Assembly (NCBI GenBank): GCA_903840165.1
Contig: CAIMEY010000121.1
Location: forward strand, 1 to 64,000
DNA: 64,000 bases
Reading direction: 5' to 3'
DNA from: an uncultured Myxococcales bacterium
GTDB taxonomy: Bacteria > Myxococcota_A > UBA9042
Shown here: one piece after another, positions 7,992-14,801 of the stretch
How positions within the stretch are numbered: the first letter of the stretch is position 1
How the letters are laid out: each line of letters opens with the position of its first letter
Program-made: the position numbers and the translations under genes
The notes under the pieces: generated by a model
Told to the model about the DNA's origin: nothing
Seen by the model: only the letters and a program-made list of their open reading frames with translations
Database searches by the model: none

Positions 7992-9068
7992 CTAGCCGCG
8001 AAAACTGCCGGCAATTCGGTCTACTTCCGCCCAGATATCGGTTCGTGCCAGCAACTCCTTCGCCGCTAGCCAATCGTCAACCTGCCCAGGCCTCTTGGCT
8101 CCGGCAATAACCACTGTCATCACCGGGTTGCGCAGGCACCAAGCCAGTGCCAGAGCCGGCACAGGCGCGCCGATCCGCTTGGCGACCAGTTGCAGGCGGG
8201 CGACGACGGTAAGCGCGCGCAGGAAGCGATTTCCCAGGAAGCGGTCATCGCGCCCCCTCAAGTCGGACTCGGGAAAACGCTGCGTTGCTAGGAACTTACC
8301 TGTGAGCAAGCCCCTACACAGCGGCTCGTAGCCGATGACGGGCAGCGCAGTTTCCTGACAATAGGCCTGCAGTTGTTGTTCAAATTCACGGCGAAGCAGG
8401 TTGTACGGCGTTTGCAGCGTCGCGACTCGTCCCCAGCGGTTGGCCTCAGCAAGCCCCTCGGCGGTGTAGTTGCAAAGACCGTATTGGCGAATCTTTCCTT
8501 GCGTTTTCAGCAGTTCCAGCGCACCAACGGTATCCTGTAAGGGCGTGCCGCGTTCGCAGGGCCAGTGAACTTGCAGAAGGTCGATGCATTCCAGCCCGAG
8601 GCGGCGCAGGCTTGCTTCTGTATCCTCTTGAATATATTGAGGAGAAAGGTCTGACTCGGCATGTTCGCCACTGCCGTCCCAGCGAACGCCAACCTTGGTC
8701 ACCACGCACACACGGCTCAGCCGATCGCCAAAGGCTCTTACCAGCAGTTGATCTGCGTGGCCGTGACCATATAGGGGTGCGGTGTCAAACCAGTTGATGC
8801 CCACATCGACGGCATGTCGCATAGCGGCCACGACGTCGTCATCGCGCACATCCTCGCCCCACCACCGTCCGCCGGCCGCCCAGCAACCGAAGCCGACAGC
8901 GCTGACACGGGCAGTTGCGCCGTGATCGTCCACGGCCCCAGGCAGTTGCCGGTTCCAAAGATCCGACCCAGAATCAAGCGGTTGCGTCACGGCTACGCCG
9001 GAGGGACCGCGTCCTTCCTCGGCGCTGGCACTGACCGAAGCGGTCGTTTCTTGGCGTGCGCTAACCAT
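7992..9068 (-). CDS. aldo/keto reductase
   Basis: NADPH-dependent oxidoreductase of the AKR superfamily, cytoplasmic, substrate unknown. The catalytic tetrad residues can be placed: Asp and Tyr in INWFDTAPLYGHG, Lys in VVTKVG and His in LLQVHWP; the C-terminal cofactor-binding block PVMTVVIAGAKRPGQV is also present. The 358 residues include about 55 extra N-terminal residues before the first strand (ARVSAVGFGCWA), which may mean a later true start or a real extension. The gene lies 11 bp after the GYF-domain gene and just before the amidase gene on the same strand. Confidence 0.88.
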   Translation of the reverse strand: MVSARQETTASVSASAEEGRGPSGVAVTQPLDSGSDLWNRQLPGAVDDHGATARVSAVGFGCWAAGGRWWGEDVRDDDVVAAMRHAVDVGINWFDTAPLYGHGHADQLLVRAFGDRLSRVCVVTKVGVRWDGSGEHAESDLSPQYIQEDTEASLRRLGLECIDLLQVHWPCERGTPLQDTVGALELLKTQGKIRQYGLCNYTAEGLAEANRWGRVATLQTPYNLLRREFEQQLQAYCQETALPVIGYEPLCRGLLTGKFLATQRFPESDLRGRDDRFLGNRFLRALTVVARLQLVAKRIGAPVPALALAWCLRNPVMTVVIAGAKRPGQVDDWLAAKELLARTDIWAEVDRIAGSFRG

Positions 9069-9079
9069 GGTTTGGGCGA

Positions 9080-9526
9080 CTACTTCTTCTTCTTGCCGTC
9101 ATCCAAATCCGCAATGGACAAGGAGAACTTCTTGCGGAGTTCCTCAGGAACGGGCGGCAAGTTCTCAAAGCGATCGCCCGCCTCCATCGGCGGCAATTCG
9201 CTCGGCGTCAGACCACCTTCTTCGTAGGTCACGGCCGACATGAACCAAGACGTCTCACTGAACTTCTTGGAACGCTTGCTCTTGTCACCGCCAGCAGCCG
9301 CGGGGGCAATGGACGGAGTCGCAGGTGCCGCGGCCGGAGCGGCGCTTGCCTTAGCATCACGCCAAGCCGAAGCAAGTTCAGCTACTTGTGTCGCGCCGAC
9401 CCACTTCTGGGTCCGACCATCGAATACGTACTCATCCGAGCGCAAGCTGCCGTTCTTGACCATGTCAATCAAGGCTTCAAGCGAGAATTCCTTGGGTTGA
9501 CCGTCGCGCTGAAGGTAGAATTTCAT
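9080..9526 (-). CDS. GYF-like (GYF_2) domain protein
   Basis: A 148-residue cytoplasmic protein without signal peptide or membrane segment. Residues 1-55 (FYLQRDGQPKEFSLEALIDM, then GSLRSDEYVFDGRTQKWVGA) have the pattern of the bacterial GYF_2/DUF4339 domain, a small presumed protein-interaction fold. A linker of Ala and Pro (60-80) joins it to a charged C-terminal region ending in a Lys run. First gene of the minus-strand GYF, aldo-keto reductase, amidase group. The function is unknown; the domain call is moderate. Confidence 0.75.
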   Translation of the reverse strand: MKFYLQRDGQPKEFSLEALIDMVKNGSLRSDEYVFDGRTQKWVGATQVAELASAWRDAKASAAPAAAPATPSIAPAAAGGDKSKRSKKFSETSWFMSAVTYEEGGLTPSELPPMEAGDRFENLPPVPEELRKKFSLSIADLDDGKKKK

Positions 9527-10203
9527 CTGGGCTCCATAAGTCGCGAGTGCGTCGCAAGCCTAGTTGGCGACGCTGCTGGCCGCGCAGGTTCCTGTTAATT
9601 TTCTGCCAATTGGGCCACAAGCTAATGTGGGCCTCATGGCGCTGACCATGAGCGACGGACCTGTTGCGGGCCACCTTGGCCGAGCCTAGGCTCCATCGTA
9701 CCGCCGAACGTCGCCCCACTTCGGAACGCCGCCGAATCACGTCCGATTCCCTACGGAGAGGACGTAACGGCTGGCCTCACTGGGCCAAGCCAGCGGGCGG
9801 TGCAGCTACCAGGCCAGCTTGGAGCCGGCCAGCGTAGTCATCGGGTGTGGTCATTGGATTTGACCGTCACCAGGCACGTGAAAATGTCGCAGTCTTCCCC
9901 AGTTTGTGCGGTTATCCCCTGGGGGCCTGAACTCTGATGTTGCCCGCGAAGGACAGACAGAGCTGGCTCATTCAAGTTCGCGGCTTTACACCGCTATCTT
10001 GGCTGAAACCCAACCCGCAAGGCTTCCGCCGTGGCAGGAGCATAGTGCACGCGTCGCGGCCATGCAACCGACCGCCGGTGAACTTCACGCCCATCGGTGA
10101 CGGGCGGAGCGTAGTCCGAAACGCTGGCCTCGCCAGTTTCCGCCAAACCGGCTAGGGTCCTGGGGAGCGGGTATGGGCCGGGTCCGGGCCCCGATGGGAA
10201 ATT

Positions 10204-10226
10204 GTAACATGCATTCAAAATGTTAC
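10204..10226. promoter_or_regulatory. inverted repeat beside TTGCTATACA copy 3
   Basis: Arms GTAACAT and ATGTTAC, seven bases each, separated by nine bases. The right arm runs into the TTA of copy 3. It sits about 70-90 bp ahead of the 10295 gene and could be an operator for a dimeric repressor or part of an extended promoter structure. Confidence 0.45.
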
Positions 10227-10240
10227 GGGCTTGCTATACA
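10223..10240 (+). promoter_or_regulatory. TTGCTATACA element, copy 3, possible promoter of the 10295 gene
   Basis: TTACGGGC followed by TTGCTATACA, exact consensus. It reads toward the membrane protein gene that starts 55 bp downstream, which is a normal distance for a promoter with a 5' leader of about 45 nt. No GAAC is found 18 nt upstream, unlike in copies 4-7. Confidence 0.55.
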
Positions 10241-10294
10241 CCCCAAAATCAGAGCTGAGCGAGTCGCTGCCGAGGACGGCACGGGCGGTCAACG

Positions 10295-12034
10295 ATGCTA
10301 ATAACCACTGAACCTTCCTTACGTTCTCCTGATGCGCAGCCTCGCGGCATCGCCAAACCTGCCAACAGCCGCACCAAGCTTTGGCTCTGGCTGTCGCTGG
10401 CACTCGCCTGGACTTGGTGCATCCACTTCTGGCCGGGTTTCCACACCGCAAACGAGTCCATTCGCTTGTACTTTGTCCAAGCCGTGGTCGAGACCGGACA
10501 CCCCGAACTCGATCCAATTGTCGCCCGCCACAAGGTAACCCCCGTAGATCGCAGCGAATATGGCGGGCATATCTACATGGACAAGGCGCCGGGGCTGTCC
10601 CTGCTGGCACTGCCGATTCACCCCCTGTTGCGCCTGGCCCGGCCGGCGATCGACGACCGAGACTTCTGGTTACTAGGCTGGATCTGCACGCTTTTTGCCG
10701 TAGCGCTGCCCATGTTGCTCGCACTGGGGCAGTTGCAGAAGTGGCTTCGGGACGCCGCGGGGCTAGGGGATCGCGACTCGCTGCTCGTGGTGCTCGCGCT
10801 CGGCCTGGCAAGTCCGCTATTTGTTTACGCAACACTGTTCTTTGGCCATGGCCTCGCCGCGGCTTGCGTGGCAGGGGCGGTCTTTGGCCTTGCCCGTCGA
10901 GCGCCCGAGCACTGCACGCGCGCCCAATTCGCTTTGTCCGGCGCACTGTTGGGATGGGGCGGGCTGACCGACACGCCAGTGTTCGTCTTGGCCGCAATGC
11001 TCTCAGTTTGGGCCTGGGGCCGCGCCTTGCCGCCTGAGGCTGGGTGGTCTTTTCTCAAAAGACTTCAAGCAATTGCGCCGCTACTGGCGGGCATTGCAGC
11101 GGGCCTTGTGCTGCAACTGGCCGTGAACGCGTGGACGCTTGGAAGTCCGCTGCGCTTTGCCTACCAGTACAAGGGCGACTCCAACTTGGCGCGCATTATG
11201 GCCACGGGCTTTCTCGGCTTTCGCCCGCCCCAAGGTGATGCATTGTATGGACTTTTTCTCGGTCCGCAGCGGGGGCTGTTCTATCATGCGCCCTGGCTCG
11301 CCGTAGCGACTGCGGGCCTAGTTTTAGGTGCTAGAGACAAAAAATCCTTATGGTTCAATAGATTAGATGCCGGCGCATTGCTAGCGGTTAGCGTCGGTTA
11401 CGCCCTGCTTGTGTCCGGGTTTGCCGATTGGCCCGCAGGCGATTGCGCAGGTCCGCGCCACCTGATGCCCATTGTGCCGCTGATCGGCGCGGGCCTTGCT
11501 TTTGTGTGGCGATGGCCCCAGTTACCCCGCATCGGACGCGCTGCGATTGCGGCTGGAATCTATGTCGGGGCGCTCATGGCCGCAGCAGTCGTGGCAACCT
11601 TCCCCTATCATTTTGCAAACCTAAGTATGCCGGTACTGCAACTCTCGTTTCCTTTGGTGGTTCAAGGCTTCTTCGCTCCCAGCGTCGGCCGCCTGATGGG
11701 CCTCAAGGACTGGACTTCATTTGGCATTTTCGTTGTCGTATGCGCCCTGCCCTGGCTAATCCGCCTGCTGCTGCCGATCCAGGCACCAGTTGCGGTTGAG
11801 GCCATTGCGCCCCAGCCTGCAACCTCGGCCCGCCCCCACAGCCGCCCGGTGGAATGGACCGTCGCCGTCATTTTACTGATCGCTTGGCTGGTCACCGCGA
11901 TGGCCAGTGTGCCTTCGCGTCAGCGCCGAAAGGTCGAAGGGGCGTTGCTAAAAGCACAAATGCTCATGGGGCCAGACGCTTATGAGCGAGACGGCCTCAA
12001 GCCGTGGCAGCGGGGTCGGCAGATCGAGGATTGA
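10295..12034 (+). CDS. polytopic membrane protein, glycosyltransferase-39-like
   Basis: A 579-residue inner-membrane protein with about 11-12 hydrophobic segments beginning near residue 28. The first loop contains HTANESIRLYFVQAVVETGH and YMDKAPGLSLLALP, a layout like GT-C/ArnT-type polyprenyl-phosphate sugar transferases, in which an acidic residue in the first periplasmic loop is catalytic; the conserved PGP-type signature is not certain. Predicted to use lipid-linked sugars to modify protein or lipid, but this is inference. It stands alone, preceded by an inverted repeat and TTGCTATACA copy 3 that may form its promoter. Confidence 0.7.
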   Translation: MLITTEPSLRSPDAQPRGIAKPANSRTKLWLWLSLALAWTWCIHFWPGFHTANESIRLYFVQAVVETGHPELDPIVARHKVTPVDRSEYGGHIYMDKAPGLSLLALPIHPLLRLARPAIDDRDFWLLGWICTLFAVALPMLLALGQLQKWLRDAAGLGDRDSLLVVLALGLASPLFVYATLFFGHGLAAACVAGAVFGLARRAPEHCTRAQFALSGALLGWGGLTDTPVFVLAAMLSVWAWGRALPPEAGWSFLKRLQAIAPLLAGIAAGLVLQLAVNAWTLGSPLRFAYQYKGDSNLARIMATGFLGFRPPQGDALYGLFLGPQRGLFYHAPWLAVATAGLVLGARDKKSLWFNRLDAGALLAVSVGYALLVSGFADWPAGDCAGPRHLMPIVPLIGAGLAFVWRWPQLPRIGRAAIAAGIYVGALMAAAVVATFPYHFANLSMPVLQLSFPLVVQGFFAPSVGRLMGLKDWTSFGIFVVVCALPWLIRLLLPIQAPVAVEAIAPQPATSARPHSRPVEWTVAVILLIAWLVTAMASVPSRQRRKVEGALLKAQMLMGPDAYERDGLKPWQRGRQIED

Positions 12035-12084
12035 CGGGGGCGTTGCGCGGTGCTTAGTCGAAAAACACGCTTACGAACAAATAG

Positions 12085-12102
12085 ATAGCCCCTTGCTATA
12101 CA
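12085..12102 (+). repeat. TTGCTATACA element, copy 4
   Basis: ATAGCCCC followed by TTGCTATACA, one mismatch to the consensus in its first base. CCTTG-CTATA-CAAGG can form a 5-bp hairpin as in copy 2. GAAC lies at 12075-12078, exactly 18 nt before TATACA. Confidence 0.7.
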
Positions 12103-12242
12103 AGGCCGATCGTGGAACCTAGCCAATAGCCCCCGCCTGATCGACCGCCGCAACCAACTCCACGCCTCAGCGACGACCTCGGCCACGACAATAGCGGTGA
12201 TTCGGTGCAAGGGCAGGAATTATATGCTTGCAGAACAGGTAG

Positions 12243-12260
12243 TTAGAGGCTTGCTATACA
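12243..12260 (+). repeat. TTGCTATACA element, copy 5
   Basis: TTAGAGGC followed by TTGCTATACA, exact consensus. GAAC at 12233-12236 is exactly 18 nt before TATACA. Intergenic. Confidence 0.7.
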
Positions 12261-12347
12261 GCGGAGTTCGGCCTCAGGCACTCCCGGCCCGGGGCCTATC
12301 GCTGCTCAGCCAAAGGCTTTTCCAAATTCCATTTACGGAACAAGACC

Positions 12348-12365
12348 TTACACCCTTGCTATACA
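12348..12365 (+). repeat. TTGCTATACA element, copy 6
   Basis: TTACACCC followed by TTGCTATACA, identical over 20 bases to copy 2. GAAC at 12338-12341 is 18 nt before TATACA. It lies 23 bp from the stop codon of the leftward lipoprotein gene and points into it. Confidence 0.75.
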
Positions 12366-12388
12366 ACGAATTCGCCAGTAATTCCACG

Positions 12389-12799
12389 TCACAAGATGTC
12401 CGGCCTATGCGCCCACGTCCCCATGAGGTCGAGCCGCCACGCCCCGTCCTCGTGCACCAAGGCCCACTGCCGCGGCTTGCCGCCCGCCTTCACCAGCAGC
12501 ACAACCGAAGCTTCTCCAGGTTGAACACCAAGCACTTCAATAGGTTGCGCATCATGCCCTAGTTCGAATGGCCGCGACGCCGGCGACTGACTTGCCCACA
12601 TCGCCTGCACCAAGGGCCGCGAAGCGCGGCTCAGCAGCGCGATCACGGGGCCATGCTGCCCTGAGCGCAGGGCGCGTTCAAATCGCGGCGCAAAGTCTTC
12701 GGGGCGGTCGGAGCAAGCGACCATTAGCAGGGCAGCGGCAACGCTGACACGCAAGGCCAGACTGGTGTCCAAGGCCGTATGCCTATGAAACCACGCCAT
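12389..12799 (-). CDS. small lipoprotein, NTF2/DUF4878-like pattern
   Basis: A 136-residue predicted lipoprotein; I do not recognise the family with certainty. The start is placed at the ATG giving MAWFHRHTALDTSLALRVSV and then a hydrophobic stretch ending AALLMVAC, a plausible signal peptide and lipobox. A longer frame to 12976 lacks such features. The C-terminal half, with VVLLVKAGGKPRQWALVHED and GAWRLDLMG, has the strand pattern of NTF2-like lipoproteins (DUF4878). It is alone, with a 380-bp gap and a tRNA gene upstream on the same strand. TTGCTATACA copy 6 lies just past its stop in antisense direction. Confidence 0.65.
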   Translation of the reverse strand: MAWFHRHTALDTSLALRVSVAAALLMVACSDRPEDFAPRFERALRSGQHGPVIALLSRASRPLVQAMWASQSPASRPFELGHDAQPIEVLGVQPGEASVVLLVKAGGKPRQWALVHEDGAWRLDLMGTWAHRPDIL

Positions 12800-13179
12800 C
12801 AATCGATGCTCCGTCCGGGGCACCCGGTCTGTGAAATAGAGGTCGAAACAGTGCCAGAGACGCGGGGTGACGCCGCGCAAACAGACCGGCAGGTCGTCGT
12901 TGGGGTGCCTGGATAGCGTTTCACCCGGCCCCCAGCGCCCGCCGGCGTCGATGTCGCGAATGTGTTCTGGCGCCAAAGCGTGCCGGCTAGACTCAGCGCG
13001 GACCGTGAATCACGCCGTCGCACTGAGTCCCTGCAAGAGAGCGAAGCGAAGTCTTCGCCCAATACCCAGGCCCAGTCTTCGCTAGAGATCTAGGCCCAGT
13101 CTTCGCTAGAGATCTAGGCTCCGTATTCGCCGGGGAGTCAGGGTCGGCCCAGCAATAGCGCTGCAAATACAATGGAATT
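12800..13179. other. gene-free stretch with tandem repeat
   Basis: No credible gene. The notable content is the 24-bp tandem repeat at 13044-13139. An open frame on the minus strand through the repeat would encode an eight-residue repeat (RSLAKTGP), but it runs back through the tRNA gene and has no start signal, so I treat it as non-coding. Confidence 0.6.
13044..13139. repeat. 24-bp tandem repeat, about four copies
   Basis: Two perfect adjacent copies lie at 13068-13091 and 13092-13115 (unit begins AGGCCCAGTCTTCGCTAGAG). Degenerate copies flank them at 13044-13067 and 13116-13139, keeping the (A)GTCTTCGC or TTCGC core. It sits about 40 bp downstream of the tRNA-Leu gene in its direction of transcription. 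Confidence 0.85.
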
Positions 13180-13266
<87 letters not shown>

Positions 13267-13416
13267 GGTGTGCTTCAGGCGCACGCAGCACCCAAGCGGG
13301 GGCGTAGATTGCACCGCCCGAATCGCCGCGTCAAGCGCGTGCACGACAATCGCGACGCGAAATCGCACGGGGCAGGCAGCGCGCCGTGAAAAAATCCACC
13401 TGCAGCCCTTGCGCCA

Positions 13417-13449
13417 CTGACCCAGCAATCGGTACTGTTGCCCAGTCAG
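13417..13449. promoter_or_regulatory. interrupted inverted repeat upstream of the diheme lipoprotein
   Basis: CTGAC, CCA, GCAA on the left and TTGC, CCA, GTCAG on the right, so two short stems are separated by a symmetric internal loop. It ends about 52 bp before the ATG at 13502. It could be an operator or a leader hairpin; evidence is structural only. Confidence 0.35.
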
Positions 13450-13501
13450 CAGCAGAGGCGTGGACCGATGTATGGCTTGACGCGGGCGCGGAGTGAAATC
13501 G

Positions 13502-14020
13502 ATGGGCAACAGAGCACTGGGATTGGGGTTATTGCTGATTGGGCTTATGGCTAGTGCACTCTCGGGCTGCGTTGACAGTTCGGTCGTGACCATCGCCAAC
13601 GCCAAGTGCACGACCGGTCGGGCCTGGGGCGGCGGCAACGATCGATCGACCCTGATGCACCCGGGGCGCGGTTGCATCGGCTGCCACAAGAGCAAGGGGC
13701 CGCAATTCAGCATTGCCGGCACGGTGTTCCAGCCCGAAGCGACATCTGACGAAGACGATTGCCTGGGCCTTGGCGGCGTTACCATCACGATTACCGGCGC
13801 GGATGGTCAAGTATTCAACGTTTTGTCCAATGAAGTTGGCAATTTCTACTTACCCAAGTCCGCTGCGACACTGGCCCTGCCCTACAAGGCGACCGTGACG
13901 TACCAAGGCAAGTCGCGCAACATGCTAACCCCGCAAACCTCCGGGGATTGCAACAGTTGCCATACGTCCGCAGGCCTGGACGTTGGGCCTTCTGGCCGGG
14001 TCATCACGCGCCCACTTTGA
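13502..14020 (+). CDS. lipoprotein with two CxxCH haem motifs flanking a CarboxypepD-like domain
   Basis: A 172-residue envelope lipoprotein (lipobox ALSGC, Cys23). Two c-type haem attachment motifs are visible, CIGCH at residues 58-62 and CNSCH at 150-154. Between them, residues 90-140 (GVTITITGADGQVFNVLSNE, then GNFYLP) match a carboxypeptidase-regulatory-like/Ig fold. The ATG has GGAG nine bases upstream; a GTG three codons earlier overlaps that site. It precedes the cbb3 oxidase cluster by about 165 bp and could pass electrons in the envelope or bind haem in another way. The combination is unusual and I do not know a named family for it. Confidence 0.8.
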   Translation: MGNRALGLGLLLIGLMASALSGCVDSSVVTIANAKCTTGRAWGGGNDRSTLMHPGRGCIGCHKSKGPQFSIAGTVFQPEATSDEDDCLGLGGVTITITGADGQVFNVLSNEVGNFYLPKSAATLALPYKATVTYQGKSRNMLTPQTSGDCNSCHTSAGLDVGPSGRVITRPL

Positions 14021-14072
14021 TGACGGCGCATGACCTGCTGCGCGTGATCGGCGGCATGGTCTCCGAGGTGAC

Positions 14073-14086
14073 TTGATCTCGATCAA
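14073..14086. promoter_or_regulatory. FNR/ANR-type box 1
   Basis: TTGATCTCGATCAA is a perfect match to the FNR consensus TTGATNNNNATCAA, the site bound by oxygen-sensing FNR/ANR/FixK regulators. It lies 113 bp ahead of the 14186 gene that leads the cbb3 oxidase cluster. Confidence 0.88.
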
Positions 14087-14094
14087 GCTATTTA

Positions 14095-14108
14095 CTGATC
14101 CGAATCAA
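14095..14108. promoter_or_regulatory. FNR/ANR-type box 2
   Basis: CTGATCCGAATCAA matches the FNR consensus with one mismatch in the outer base. Its centre is 22 bp from that of box 1, two helical turns on the same face. A TACACC hexamer at 14131-14136 could be the -10; with a start near 14143 this box would be centred at about -41.5, the class II activator position. Confidence 0.75.
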
Positions 14109-14185
14109 GGCACGCCTACCCTGGACGGGCTACACCTCAGCTACCACCCTGCTGGAGCACGTTCCACCAGGGCTCGGAGGCTCCG

Positions 14186-14698
14186 ATGTCCCAGTCCGCA
14201 TCCACACCCGTGGCAACCATTGAAGAAACGTTGGCGGTTGTCCAGGCGCTTGAAGGCGTCACGGACATCGTTGCTGGCAGCGGTCAGGTGCTGATTCATC
14301 GCAATCACGTGCCCCTCGGCTTCTACGTCGTTGTGGACGGGACCCTCATCCTGTCCGACGGTCACGGCGTTGAATTCCTGCGCGCAAGTGCCAGCTCAGG
14401 GCCTATCTTGGTCCCTGCGGTTGGCGAGTTGGAGGTTGCGGCGGCCCGTTCGGCACGGGTCGAGGTGGGCGCGCACGTGCTCTATCTGCCCCGCAGTCTA
14501 GCCCTGTTCAATCCCGACATTCGCAGCCTGCTTTCCGGGCTGGAATTGCGAGCGGTGTCCCTGCAATCGACAATATTGTCAGGCACATCCGCACAATCGG
14601 CAGCGTCTCCAACGACGGTGCCGGGTTCCCTTGTTTCGCTTCACCCGGTAGCCGCCTCAACAGCTACCGTAGATTCGAACGGCGCGAAACAACCTTAG
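14186..14698 (+). CDS. cyclic-nucleotide-binding-domain-like protein without DNA-binding domain
   Basis: A 170-residue soluble protein. Residues 15-115 resemble the cNMP-binding beta-barrel fold: QALEGVTDIVAGSGQVLIHR followed by LGFYVVVDGTLIL has the Gly-rich and YVVxxG pattern of CRP/FNR sensor domains. There is no helix-turn-helix after it, only a Ser/Thr-rich tail, so it is not a normal CRP/FNR regulator. GGAGG precedes the ATG by five bases. It is the first gene after the FNR boxes and about 100 bp upstream of ccoNO. It may sense something for the oxidase or be a degenerate regulator; both are inference. Confidence 0.6.
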   Translation: MSQSASTPVATIEETLAVVQALEGVTDIVAGSGQVLIHRNHVPLGFYVVVDGTLILSDGHGVEFLRASASSGPILVPAVGELEVAAARSARVEVGAHVLYLPRSLALFNPDIRSLLSGLELRAVSLQSTILSGTSAQSAASPTTVPGSLVSLHPVAASTATVDSNGAKQP

Positions 14699-14801
14699 TT
14701 GATGTGAACGAAAGGTGCTGCTGCTATCGACACGCCGGCCGGGACGGGGGTTCCAGGCCAGCGAGCAACCTAGCGCCCGACGCCAACTTGAAAGGCCCAA
14801 C

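Larger units (their letters stand above)
9527..10294. other. 768-bp gene-free stretch
   Basis: No convincing gene is seen on either strand. Short frames exist but have no ribosome binding site or protein-like composition. I looked for the conserved cores of RNase P RNA and tmRNA and found neither. Visible structures are a 7-bp stem with 6-nt loop (CTCATGG/CCATGAG) at 9633-9652, a palindrome GAGCCTAGGCTC near 9682, and, at the right end, the inverted repeat and TTGCTATACA element ahead of the 10295 gene. Confidence 0.6.
12035..12388. other. gene-free stretch with three TTGCTATACA elements
   Basis: These 354 bp lie between the end of the 10295 membrane protein gene and the 3' end of a leftward lipoprotein gene, so the two genes converge on it. 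No coding frame is credible. It contains copies 4, 5 and 6 of the element, all rightward, each with GAAC 18 nt upstream of TATACA. Three promoter-like elements pointing the same way in a convergent gap suggest small or antisense RNAs, which I cannot confirm. Confidence 0.6.

Noticed and set aside
9682-9693. Palindrome GAGCCTAGGCTC as an operator.
   Set aside because: It is isolated in a gene-free stretch far from any start codon, with nothing to support a function.
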